Shown here piece by piece: positions 11,601-21,274 of a stretch of 64,000 nt of DNA. The DNA is from Dioscorea cayenensis subsp. rotundata (taxonomy: Eukaryota > Streptophyta > Magnoliopsida > Dioscoreales > Dioscoreaceae). The stretch is taken from assembly GCF_009730915.1 (NCBI RefSeq), contig NC_052481.1:21116461-21180460 (forward strand), given 5' to 3'. A program made the translations under genes and the position numbers. A model generated the notes under the pieces. That model ran no database searches and had not been told where the DNA came from. It saw nothing but the letters and a program-made list of their open reading frames with translations. Positions within the stretch are counted from its first letter, which is position 1. Each line of letters begins with the position of its first letter.

Positions 11601-12589
11601 TTCACATTCTAGATATTACACCTTTTTTTGGAGGATGCCGAGGGTGGTGAGTTTTCGGAGACTTTCACCCTCCGCGAGGATCCGATCGAGGATGATCTAA
11701 AATGGTGGGCTCTAACTCCCGACCAGGCGCTTCTCATAAATCCTTCTACACCTTTCTTGTTGATGGAGGGATTAAATGCCCAATGGCCGTGGGTTGTCCG
11801 GAATTCCCCGTGTCCACGGAAGGTTAATATCTTCAATTGGCTTGCTTGGAAGAATAAAAATCCTTACTTTGGAAAAATTTAGCTCGGGCTGACTGCAGAT
11901 GACTTCCTACCACTACTTGTGTCCCGTGCCATGCGATCTGTGAATCATGGACCATCTTTTTCCGTAATTGTCGGTTTGTTCAACCAATTTGGGGTTTCTT
12001 CCTAAACCTTTTTGGTTTTATGGCGCTTCCTCTTTCCTTAGATGAAGTGTGGGGATCTTGGTGGTTTAATCTAGCCCTAATCATGCGACCCTTAGGCGGT
12101 GTCATTGTGAAAGCGATTATTTGGCATGTCCGGCTTGTTAGGAATGATCGCATTTTTAATCTTTGGTTGTTTGTCCCCTCTCACCGTGATTTCGAAGATT
12201 GTTCATGCTCTGATTCTATGGTTTTCTGCAGCCCCTCCTTCTCAGCAAGCGAGCTTTGGTGAGCATGCTTCTACCTTGCGTCGCAGTCTGGTGTTCTCTG
12301 CGCATCATGTTGACCCCACAGATGGAGTGACTCCTAGTGGCGTGGACCCAGCTCAGGATCTGGGGCAGTGAGTTTATTTGTTGTTCCTGGTCAGCTGTTT
12401 GGCCAGGGGTGTGTTTGACTATTTGTTTTTGGCTACCTTTTTGTTTCCACCTCTAGTGGACTGTTTTTTCGCTTTTTGTGGTTTTGTCTGTTCGCTTGGG
12501 TTGCTCAGTGGTGTATCCGTTTATCTTTTCCTTTCTCAATCGTATGGTTTATCCACCTTTTCAAAAAAAAAAAATAAAAATAAAAATAA
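8602..12589 (+). mobile_element. L1-type LINE, nearly full ORF2, inactivated
   Basis: ORF2 of a plant L1 element begins near 8672 with MNIISWNVR, the start of the AP-endonuclease domain. Endonuclease motifs such as WVICGDFNAI (about 9078) and RRFSWTNG follow. The reverse transcriptase carries KAPGPDGFP (10028), SDYRPISLINS (10207), SQSAFVKGR (10311), DFSKAFDS (10421), RRGLRQGDPLSP (10583) and the catalytic HYADDLL (10733). A C-terminal segment with GGWGILDL (11250) and the zinc-knuckle region follows, then a 3'UTR ending ggtttatccacctttt plus A-rich repeats. Many frameshifts kill it. ORF1 is absent, so it is 5'-truncated. The direct repeat aaataaatgaat (8591 and about 12590) is the target duplication. 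It inserted into the 3' flank of an RLP copy, and the matching unoccupied site lies at about 13770. Confidence 0.9.
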
Positions 12590-12929
12590 AAATAAATGAA
12601 TAAATAAAACAAACAAAAGGCTAATGATAGAACCAATAAAATTTGATGCAAACCTGGGTGTTGTTCGCTTCCAGAACGCGACTGCAGCAAGGGACACAAA
12701 CGAAGTAGGGACCAAGATTGTTTTGCCTTCAACGCTAAGGACTTCAAAGATAACCTCATACACTTTTCACCCCAGTTATAAAAATTAAAGAAAACATTTA
12801 GATGCTAGAGCCTAGATGATTACTAAAATACTCATGATTCAAATTTAAACAGTAAAAATAGATATATGGAGAAGTTCTCATAAAAATAAAAAGCAGAGAA
12901 ACACAAATACAGCATTAGAAATGCATATA

Positions 12930-13245
12930 TATATATATATATATATAACTTTGTCTGACAACATATTGTCCATGCATCGGAAATAGGCATGCTCCAATTC
13001 TTCTTGAATGCTAATACACCCCAAACTGTCCAAAATCCAACTGCAAACCCTGACAAAGATCCAATGTACACCCATAGCATCCCATCATCATCCTTTCGAT
13101 CAAGTGACTCTTTTTTAATTATTCCACCATCTTTAGTGCAATTGTTACCGAGAGGCGCTCCACAAAGATGATTTCCAATGTAAATGGAGGAGTCATTGAA
13201 TGTACTGAACTGATGAGCAAATGGTATCCTTCCTGTCAAGTTGTT
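12930..13245 (-). pseudogene. LRR receptor-like protein, C-terminal scrap
   Basis: This encodes only the end of an RLP: a last repeat fragment (NNLTGRIPF), the IYIGNHLCGAPL cap region, an acidic linker, and the membrane segment (YIGSLSGFAVGFWTVWGVLAF). The cytoplasmic tail is then shifted out of frame around 12990-13010 and runs into a TA repeat. Upstream it is cut off abruptly by a LINE 3' fragment starting at about 13246. Comparison with the intact genes shows a point-mutated and frameshifted remnant. It cannot make a receptor. Confidence 0.85.
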
Positions 13246-13590
13246 CATACGGTGCTCCTGTGGTGTAATGCAGTGCCAGATTCCAAGAGAGCAAAATTGG
13301 AGGAGCCGCTAAAGAAGATCAAGCGGAGTCTTGAGTTCATATCCTCTAGGGACACGGAGTCTGTCCCCCCTGAGCCTCCTTCCTCCCCTGGCGTGGTGTA
13401 GTTTCTGAGCTTCTGTTTTCCCTGTGAGTGGTCTCTTGGGGGGTGGGGGTGCAGGGGTTTGTTTCCCCCCTGTTTTGTGTCCTGGTTGTAGTGGTTGCTT
13501 TCTCCACACTTCTTGTGGTTGGTCTAAACTAGTCCCGTATTTTTGTACTGCTTTTTCCTATTAATGACGTATGTTTTATCCACTTTTTTT
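13246..13590 (+). mobile_element. L1 LINE 3'-end fragment
   Basis: It encodes the C-terminus of ORF2 (AVPDSKRAKLEEPLKKIKRS), closely matching the LINE end at 51265-51330. The 3'UTR follows and ends atgttttatccactttttt plus adenines. It sits exactly at the break of the RLP scrap, so its insertion, or a rearrangement at it, removed the rest of that gene. Confidence 0.75.
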
Positions 13591-14211
13591 CAAAAACAAA
13601 TGTGTATACTAATCGCCTTTATATAATAAGAATAAATTACCCATTCAAGCAAGCTATCCCAGAGTTAAACTCAAAAGATGCAGTTTTATCACGCCAAAGG
13701 CATAACTTTGGAATCATAAAAACAAAAGGCTTCTTTTTCCCAAAAACTTAGCACACTAAACCTTCTTTCTCAAAAATAAATATATAAATAAATTGAAACA
13801 AACCACAGGCTAACAATAGAACCAAACCCAGGCCTTCTAAATAGAAGGAATAGGTCCATCTAAACTCAAATATAAAATTTGATGCAAACCTGGGTGTTGT
13901 TGGCTTCCAATACAGGACCTGGCAGCAAGAGACCCATAAGCAAAGCAAAGATGAAGATGGTTTTGCTTTAAACTCTCAGAATTCCAAAGATACCTCACAA
14001 ACTATTCACCCTAATTATATAAAAAAAAAACAGCTAGATGCAGGATTACGGATTACTAAAATATTTTCCATACATGATTCAAATATACACAATAGAGAAG
14101 CAAAGATACAGATAAGCTTTCATAAAAATAAAAAGTAAAGTGCATAAATTTTAATAAAACATTAAAAAAAAGTCTATGTGTATATATATATATATAATCT
14201 TTCTGAGTACT

Positions 14212-17200
14212 CTAATGATTTACCGACATCATCTTGATCCTCATCCTGGCAAAGCTGACTGCAATAAAAACATAGATCTTGTTGTATGTGTTGTCTACGC
14301 AATGGAAATAAGCATGCCTCCATTTCTTCTTGAATATTAAGACACCCCAAATAGTCCAGAATCCAACTGCAAACCCTGACAAAGATCCAATGTACACCCA
14401 TAGCATCTCATCATCTTCATCTTTTCCATCACTTAACTCTTCAGTAATTATTCCACCATCTTTAGTGCAATTGTCACTCAAAGGATATCCACAAAGATGG
14501 TTTCCAATGTAAATAGAGGAGTCATTGAATGTGTTGAACTGATTACCTGATGGTATCCTTCCTGACAAGTTGTTATATGATACATTGAAGTGTTCCAAGA
14601 ATGTCAAGTTTGATAAAGTTGCAGGTATACTTCCTGAAAGTTCATTTCTTGATAAGTCTAGTGATTGTAGCTGCTTCATTCTACCCAATTTGTTTGGAAT
14701 CTCACCCCCTAAAGTATTTCCAGAGAGGTTTAAACTCTGAAGAGCATACAAACTTGCTAGCTCTTCCGGGATGTTCCCTGACAACTCATTATTGGAAAGG
14801 TCAATGTAATTTAGATATCCAATATTGCGTTGATTATATTCATCATCTCTTCCTCTAAAACTTAAGAGCATGGTATCTTTATATTGGATCACAAGAAGTA
14901 TCCAACCAATAGTGTCTGGGAGCATTTGCATGGCAGTCAAGTTGCTCAAACTCTTTGGAATAGGACCTGAGAGATTATTGCTTGACAAATCAAGTATTTG
15001 TAGATATTGGAGTTGAGAAAGTTCTTGTGGGATGTGATTAACAAAAGCATTCGACTTTAACATAAGAACCGTTAAATATGATAGCCGTTCTCCTATCCAT
15101 GCTGGTATGCTTCCAGTGAAATTGTTGTGCCTGAGATCAAGAGTGACCAATTGACTGCAGTTCTTTAGGGAATCAGGGAATTCACCGGATAATTTATTAT
15201 CGTTCAACAATAGAAAGTTTAGATTACTAAGATGAGATATTGAACCTGGAATAGGCCCGGATATATTGTTGTATGCCAAATTAATTTCTGATAGTGTAGA
15301 TGAATCCGACCAGCAATCAAGGAGCTCACCTGATAAATGGTTTTTAGAGAAATCAATGCTTCCAATGTCTTTAATCTGACACAACCATTCAGGAACGCTG
15401 CCATTTAATTTGTTCATGGAAATTGAGATGCGAAGAAAATTAGAAAAAAATGTGTTATTTAGTATAATTGGGATAGGACCTGAAAAAGAATTATTAGAAA
15501 GATCTATGTAAGAAATGATGGGGCTTTTGATGTGGAAATTTGGTAAATTACCTGAAAAAGAGTTATTAGAAAGATCTATGGAAGAAAAGGTGGGGCTCTT
15601 CATGTGGAGATTTGGTAACGGACCTGAAAACAAATTAGAAGAAAGATCAAGGATTTCCATGTGAGTGAAAGTTAAGAATTTGGGTATCATCCCTTGAATT
15701 TGATTAAAAGAGAGGCCTAAATAAATAAGGTTGCGAGTAGTCAAGTTCCACAACCAGTCAGGCACTGTGCTTGAGATTCTATTTTGGGACATATCAAGTG
15801 TCTTCAACATGTGTTGTGTCTGAAGCCACGTTGGGAATTCCGGACCAACTAAGCAAGACCTGATTCTTAACTGATTGAGAAGGAAAGGAGGAACCCAGTT
15901 AGCACTCACATTGAAAACCGGTGAGTTACTAGACATATCAAGTGTTTTTAAATTCCCAAGTTGAGTGAAGTGTTCTTCAGCTATAGCACCACTCAGCTGA
16001 TTATAAGAAAGATCCAAATGTACCAGCTGTGCAAGGTTTCCAAACTCCTTTGGTAATGTTCCTGTTAGTTGATTATCATTAAGCAATAATTCCTCCAAAA
16101 AAGAAAGTGATGCTAGGGATGAAGGAACAGAGCCGGAGAATGAGTTGCGTGAGAGATCAAGAAGCTTGAGATTCTTGATTTCTCCAATCCAGTCTGGTAT
16201 ATCTCCTTTAAGTTCAGTGGAACTTAAGTGCAAATGAGTGAGACTATTCTTAAGACAGCCAGAAAACCCACCTTCAAGTTCAACCAGTCTCTTGTTGATA
16301 CTCAAGCTTGTCAAGTCCAGAGTTTGCAAGCTGCAAAGACTGCCCATGCTTTCAGGTATGCTTATGCTTATCTCACTGGGTTGACTCTTATAATAATTAG
16401 GACCAATAAATATACTTGTCATGTACATTATGGGAGAAGGTACCGTGATAGTGGGGTGATAAAGTTCATTTTGACTGAGGTCTAGAGATTGTAGGCTCTT
16501 GATGTTGAACAACCAGGAAATCCCCGAGAAATTGATATGGTTGTAAGAGAGGTCAAGAACAGACAGAGATGAGAAATTGAGATGAGGAATGGAATGTGGA
16601 AGCTTTTCTAACTTACAATTGGACAGGTGCAGCTCATTTATGGAAGGAAGCTTGTTGAGAGCTAGGAACAGGCTAGTTGACATGTTGCCCAAGTTGACAA
16701 AACTCATATCCAAGTGTTGCAATGAAGTGAGATTAGAAAGCCATTGATAATCATGCCCGATATTATCAAAATAATTGACTCTGAGGTCTAGATATTGAAG
16801 GCTCTTTAGGTTGAACTGGAAGGAAGGCACTGAAAAATTGATGTAGTTTTCAGATAGATCAAGAATGGAGAGAGACGAGAAGTTGAGATGGGGAATGAAA
16901 AGAGGAATGCTTTCAAGCCCACATTGAGACAAACGTATCTCCTTTATAGAAGGAAGCTTGTTCAGGGCTAGAAACAAGCAACTTGATGAGTTACTCCTAA
17001 AGGTGACACCACTCACAACAAGGTGTTGCAGTGAAGAAAGATGAGAAAGCCATTGATGAGCTGGATCATCAACATAAACTCCACCATAATTGTGTGAGAG
17101 GTCAAGAGTGTGCAAACTGGAGAGATTTCCAAAACCAGCAGGAATGGATCCTTGAAATCCAGAATAAGAGAGATTGAGGTACCTCAACTCCTTGAACTGA

Positions 17201-17634
17201 CTGATGAATGATGGAATACTTGTTCCATCGAAGAAGTTGCAACTCAAGTCAAGATAATTCAAATGTTGAAGTTGAAGCAAAGATGGAGAGATCTCACCTC
17301 CCAGCTGCAAGTAATTCGAGTCATCCCAGTAATAAGACTCGTATGAATTCGGATCCGGACCCTTGAGTTCCAGTGCAAGAATGTTGCCAGTGAGGTTGTC
17401 ACAATGGACTCCTTCCCATGAGCAGCAGTCTTGTCCAATCACCCAAGATGACAGCTTGTTGGAAGGATCTTGGATGTGTTTCTTGAAATCAAGAAGGGCC
17501 ATTCTCTCACTCTCTATGCAATTGGCAGGATATTTAGAAATGGGAACAAGAACTGCTGCATCATTGCAATGCAAAGCATGCCCAAATAGCAGCAGCAGCA
17601 ACAGCAGCTGCAATACACTTAGAAGGACAGACAT
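14212..17634 (-). CDS. LRR receptor-like protein (RLP, EIX/Cf-type), 1140 aa, intact
   Basis: A single uninterrupted frame encodes a complete receptor-like protein. Residues 1-26 form a Leu-rich signal peptide. Residues about 38-82 are the LRRNT_2 cap, with the paired-cysteine motif QDCCSWEGVHC. A long array of extracellular 24-residue LRRs (LxxLDLSxNxxSGxIP) follows, interrupted near the C-terminus by the usual non-LRR island (around TMLLSFRGRDDEYNQ). Then come the last four repeats, the YIGNHLCGYPL cap, an acidic linker (GKDEDDEM), and a transmembrane helix at about 1079-1101. The cytoplasmic tail is about 39 residues, contains YVFI, which fits a YxxPhi endocytosis signal, and has no kinase. 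Such RLPs (tomato EIX2, Cf and Ve1 families) sit in the plasma membrane and signal through SOBIR1/BAK1-type partners; the ligand here is unknown. A block of about 100 residues near the N-terminus is internally duplicated, and a short FSGxLPN repeat is doubled near residue 690. It is intronless, as is usual for the family. Lengths of 900-1150 are normal. Confidence 0.93.
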   Translation of the reverse strand: MSVLLSVLQLLLLLLLFGHALHCNDAAVLVPISKYPANCIESERMALLDFKKHIQDPSNKLSSWVIGQDCCSWEGVHCDNLTGNILALELKGPDPNSYESYYWDDSNYLQLGGEISPSLLQLQHLNYLDLSCNFFDGTSIPSFISQFKELRYLNLSYSGFQGSIPAGFGNLSSLHTLDLSHNYGGVYVDDPAHQWLSHLSSLQHLVVSGVTFRSNSSSCLFLALNKLPSIKEIRLSQCGLESIPLFIPHLNFSSLSILDLSENYINFSVPSFQFNLKSLQYLDLRVNYFDNIGHDYQWLSNLTSLQHLDMSFVNLGNMSTSLFLALNKLPSINELHLSNCKLEKLPHSIPHLNFSSLSVLDLSYNHINFSGISWLFNIKSLQSLDLSQNELYHPTITVPSPIMYMTSIFIGPNYYKSQPSEISISIPESMGSLCSLQTLDLTSLSINKRLVELEGGFSGCLKNSLTHLHLSSTELKGDIPDWIGEIKNLKLLDLSRNSFSGSVPSSLASLSFLEELLLNDNQLTGTLPKEFGNLAQLVHLDLSYNQLSGAIAEEHFTQLGNLKTLDMSSNSPVFNVSANWVPPFLLNQLRIRSCLVGPEFPTWLQTQHMLKTLDMSQNRISSTVPDWLWNLTTRNLIYLGLSFNQIQGMIPKFLTFTHMEILDLSSNLFSGPLPNLHMKSPTFSSIDLSNNSFSGNLPNFHIKSPIISYIDLSNNSFSGPIPIILNNTFFSNFLRISISMNKLNGSVPEWLCQIKDIGSIDFSKNHLSGELLDCWSDSSTLSEINLAYNNISGPIPGSISHLSNLNFLLLNDNKLSGEFPDSLKNCSQLVTLDLRHNNFTGSIPAWIGERLSYLTVLMLKSNAFVNHIPQELSQLQYLQILDLSSNNLSGPIPKSLSNLTAMQMLPDTIGWILLVIQYKDTMLLSFRGRDDEYNQRNIGYLNYIDLSNNELSGNIPEELASLYALQSLNLSGNTLGGEIPNKLGRMKQLQSLDLSRNELSGSIPATLSNLTFLEHFNVSYNNLSGRIPSGNQFNTFNDSSIYIGNHLCGYPLSDNCTKDGGIITEELSDGKDEDDEMLWVYIGSLSGFAVGFWTIWGVLIFKKKWRHAYFHCVDNTYNKIYVFIAVSFARMRIKMMSVNH

Positions 17635-17719
17635 TTCTAGTTAGGGAGATATTATTTGTGTATTTTCTTTTTTTTGCTGAGGAGCACTTTTGTTGGGATA
17701 AGTAGTTGCTTCCTTTCTT

Positions 17720-17740
17720 TATATATATATATATATATAT
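17720..17740 (-). promoter_or_regulatory. Candidate TATA box of the 1140-aa RLP gene
   Basis: On the minus strand the (TA) run reads into tatatataaag, about 85-105 bases before the ATG at 17634. That is a reasonable position for a core promoter with a 5' leader of 55-75 bases. It is a sequence match only. A LINE fragment starts directly upstream of it. Confidence 0.35.
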
Positions 17741-17741
17741 G

Positions 17742-18178
17742 TTATGATCTATCGATCAAGGTCTGCAGCACCTGCTCACTCTTTAATGGTTAAAATTGCT
17801 AATATGCTACTTTCCTGGTTTTCAGCGACCGATGTTAACCAACAGCAGTCTTTGGCTGTGGCTACTCGGAAAAATCAAGTCACTCAATCAACTCTCATCA
17901 ATGAGGGAATCCAACATTTCGGCGATTCGGATCCCTAATCTTTGCTCTAGAGTAGAGTTCTTCACCCTGTCACTCTGTTGACCTGCACTCTGCATTGGTG
18001 CTTTCGTCTTCATAGTGCTTTTATCTTCTCGTTCTTTGCTTTTCCTTGTTATGTATCTTAGAAGATCTTATACCTCACCTCTGGTGAGAGTTTCTGTACT
18101 TCTACTGTATTTTTTCGCAATGTTTTATTTTCAATAAATTTGTGGTTTATCTACTTTTATCAAAAAAAAAAAAAAAAG
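17742..18178 (+). mobile_element. L1 LINE 3'-end fragment in the RLP promoter
   Basis: It encodes the last part of ORF2 (a MLLSWFSA-like segment, as at 48705-48730). The 3'UTR follows and ends aataaatttgtggtttatct plus a run of 15 adenines. It is about 435 bp, and severe 5' truncation is typical of this family. It lies about 110 bases upstream of the RLP start codon. Confidence 0.8.
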
Positions 18179-18530
18179 TCTTCGGGGCACAAATTTTTCC
18201 ACAATGAGGAAAGAGATATGCCCAGAAAAAAGAGGCATGCCATGTACCACCTTGAATCAAGGTCAAATTTGGACATATTTGAGTTAGAATTGACTTAAAT
18301 TAGATCAAAATTATTTTTTAATAAGAATTAAATGAAATTACTGCACTTAACTAAGTTATACACAGTGACTTTTTCATATTTCACAAAAGAATAGACTTTT
18401 CCTAGTTTACACTCTTCATTTATTTTTATCCTGACCTCAATCTCATCTGACCATGTCAATTCTAACGTGAAAAGGAGAGATGGTTTTTTACTTGGTTTTC
18501 AATTAAAAAGAATAATTCATGCACCTATGA

Positions 18531-20125
18531 CTTATCCAGACTGTCCGAGCGAGACTCCCCACTTGGAAATCTACTTATCTCTCCCTTGGTGGTCGTCTAA
18601 CCCTTATCAATTCTGTCTTATCCACAATACCTGTTTACTGGATGACAGTCTTCAAACTACCTGCTTGGGTAATTAAGGAAATTGATAAGACTCGTAGGGA
18701 CTTCCTTTGGAAAGGACCAGACTTGAACTCTAAAGGAGCTAGACTGGTCGCTTGGAATCGAATCTGTCGGCCTCGTCTCTTGGGAGGTTGGGGAATTCTC
18801 AATCTTGCCGAATTCAACAAAGCTCTCCTTGGAAAATGGTGGTGGAAGTTTATTTCTAACCCTAACTCGTGTTGGGCTAAAATCATCAGATCCAACTACT
18901 CCATCACTTTACCTGGAACTTTGTTTCACACTCCTCCTAGAAACAAATCCTTTTTTTGGGCCGGTGTCATCACTACCCTAATATCTTTTAGATCATGTAT
19001 TTCCAAAACTGTTAGAAATGGAAAGGATACTCTTCTTTGGCATGATCGATGGACGGGGGGACAAGTACTTAAGGATCTCTGGCAAACACTATTCAATGAC
19101 TGTTCCCAACCTTGGATTTCCCTTAGACAATTCTCGCTCCTTAGCAACTCTGCTGAAAGTTATTTTCATTCCGCAACACGTGATGATTTGTCTACTATCT
19201 TAAACTTAATTCCAGTTTGTTCTCATGATCAGGATGATTCCATTACTTGGACCTTGGAAAAGAATGGTATTTTCACTGTTAAATCATTCTATAATTTTTT
19301 AATTGATGGTGGAATGCGCAGTCCACTGTATTCTAAATTTTGGAAAACTCTTTGTCCAAGTAAAATTACTCTTTTTTGCTGGCTTGTTTGGGACAATAAA
19401 ATTCACACACTCACTAATCTCTTTAAGAAGGGATGTAACCCAAACGCCATCGAGATACTTGCACTCTTTGCCACAAGAATTTCGAAAGCGTGGATCATCT
19501 CTTTTTAGATCGTGTCTATTCTTCCCTGCTTTTTGGTCCTACTTCTCCAACACTCTTGATCTTCAATCTCTACCTCCCACAGTTTTCAAGCATCTGGACC
19601 TTATGGTTACCTTCATTACATTCAACCATTAGATTGTTGTGGGACTTACTCTCTAGAGCAATTATCCGGAATATTTGGGTCGGAGCGAACGACCGCATCT
19701 TTCAAAACACTCTGCATTACCTTTTTCCTAAAGTATTACTCAAAAATCATTAATATGTTGCTTGCTTGGATTTCTCTGACTTCTTTACCCCACCAAAGAA
19801 CCGAATGAAGCCTCAAGAAGATAAAAGCGCTCCCCTCGACTTTCGAGCGCAGACGGACCGCGAGATAACACCGGCAATCTTGACACTCCATTGATTCGGG
19901 GAGTAATCTACTCTTTCCCTGCACTCGGACCGTCCCCGTGACTCGAGACGGATCTCTTCGCTTTCCCAGCTGCGTTATTTGTTTACTTGTATTTTCTTTT
20001 CTGAGTTCTTCACCGCTGGTGAGAACTCTTTACTTTGTTTACCTTGTGAGTTGTACTTTTCGAAAGCTCGCTTTTTCTTTTTCAATAAAGTAGTGGTTTA
20101 TCCACTTTTTATCAAAAAAAGAAAA
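18531..20125 (+). mobile_element. L1 LINE, 5'-truncated, 3' half of ORF2
   Basis: It starts in the reverse-transcriptase C-terminal region (YLSLGGR-like near 18574, then KLPAWVIKEIDKTRRDFLWK at 18651). It continues with an open frame at 18642-19508 through GGWGILNLAEFNKALLGKWW and FTVKSFYNFLIDGG, then breaks. The 3'UTR ends gtggtttatccactttttat plus A-rich sequence. It is inserted in the first copy of module P. The closest relatives in the window are the minus-strand LINEs at 24709 and 45112. Confidence 0.85.
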
Positions 20126-20344
20126 AGAAAAAAAGCCAAGCAAAGGCCTAAAATGTATTTGGACCAATTGAGAATCTGAGATGGCTATGTTTTACCCCCA
20201 CAGTATTGTGAATTGTTAGTAATTTGAAAATCATAATTTTCCTTAAATTTCATGAATTATTCACTCGCATTTAAAAAAGTAAAATAAAACCATAATAATG
20301 GTTTATGGTGGAATGAGATTTAACCAATATATATATAATTCAAT

Positions 20345-20391
20345 TTCTATTTATGAATTGTGGTTTATCCACTTTTTCAAAAAAACAAAAA
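20345..20391 (+). mobile_element. 47-bp L1 LINE tail insertion
   Basis: Only about 34 bases of LINE 3' end (gaattgtggtttatccactt) plus an A-rich tail are present. The flanking repeat aatatatatataattcaatt occurs on both sides (20325-20344 and about 20392-20414). The paralogous module copy near 23550 lacks the insertion. It is one of the shortest inserts here. Confidence 0.75.
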
Positions 20392-20554
20392 AAATATATA
20401 TATATAATTCAATTAAAAAAGTTTTCCTTTCTACATATGTTTTAGTTTTCCTTTCATATATAAAATATGTTTTTTCCTCAACTATGAAAAATTGCTACCC
20501 TTAAATGAATTTACTTTATTCATTTTGATCCCATATATAAAAATAAAGTTAAAA

Positions 20555-20668
20555 AAACCAAAGCATAGCATGGTGGTTTCCTACCTAACTTGTGTTTGGA
20601 ATGTCTCGAGTTCGAAACCTCTCATTGGGATAAAAAGGTGCTTGTCGCTAATTTGTCAAAAAAAAAAA
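20555..20668 (+). mobile_element. tRNA-derived SINE
   Basis: It begins ccaaagcatagcatggtggt, with a tRNA-like head (A-box-like gcatggtggtttcc, B-box gagttcgaaacct). It ends ggtgcttgtcgctaatttgt plus a poly(A) run. The flanks show aaagttaaaa on both sides (20545-20554, 20669-20678). The head cannot fold as a functional tRNA with a clear anticodon arm, so it is a SINE and not a tRNA gene. Confidence 0.75.
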
Positions 20669-21274
20669 AAAGTTAAAATTTTAGTTTTGAATAATTTTAT
20701 TATTTAACGGAGAGTATTTCTTTTTATGAGTTTAAATTATAGAGGAGGGTTTTTTACGGGAAGAGATGCCAAACAACTTAACATTTTTTTTTTTAAATTT
20801 GTTTTAAAAAAAATTTAGACCAACTAAGAATTTTAGCCAATCTTTAATTTGAGAGAGTGATCTTAACATCCTCATAATAATTCCTCTCTTGACTTGTCAC
20901 TTGACTTGGAATAATATGCAATTGTACCTCATAATAATGGCTATAGTTTTCTTCCCTGTGAAATTTAGTTGCTACATAAATCTATGTCAAATTAATTGCA
21001 TATCAAAGAAATTTTGGGGATATGACTCCAAATCAATATACTTTTTCAAGCTCATGCTTGTCATCTCTCTCATGACAATATCAGTTTCACCTTTTATTCA
21101 GTTTTCAATTAAAGAGAATATTAGTTTATGGACACGTGGTTTTCTCATATTTCACAAAAGAATACATTTTTCCTTGCTTATGCTTCTCATCCCTTTTTGA
21201 TCTTGATCTCGATCTTATATGGCTACGCCAATTCTAACGTCAAAAAGAGAGATGTTTTTTTTTTATTTGTCTTT

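Larger units (their letters stand above)
12600..14211. repeat. Duplicated 3'-flank of RLP genes (two tandem copies)
   Basis: The segment 12600-12930 (landmarks gatgcaaacctgggtgttgtt, caaagataacctca) is repeated at 13790-14150, directly downstream of the intact RLP gene. The part preceding the LINE at about 8440-8600 corresponds to 13610-13770. So an RLP and its 3' flank were duplicated in tandem, and only a scrap of the first RLP remains. A short piece of the same flank occurs at about 52130-52200 beside the third RLP. No gene is present in the flank itself. Confidence 0.75.

Noticed and set aside
17363-17644. Open frames antisense to the RLP genes (also near 40346-40636 and 54944-55177)
   Set aside because: They overlap the conserved LRRNT coding region in the opposite strand and recur in each paralogue only because the RLP code is conserved.
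18642-19508. A 288-aa protein-coding host gene
   Set aside because: Its motifs (RRDFLWKGPD, GGWGILNL, FTVKSFYNFLIDGG) are those of the L1 ORF2 C-terminal region, and it ends with the LINE 3' tail.
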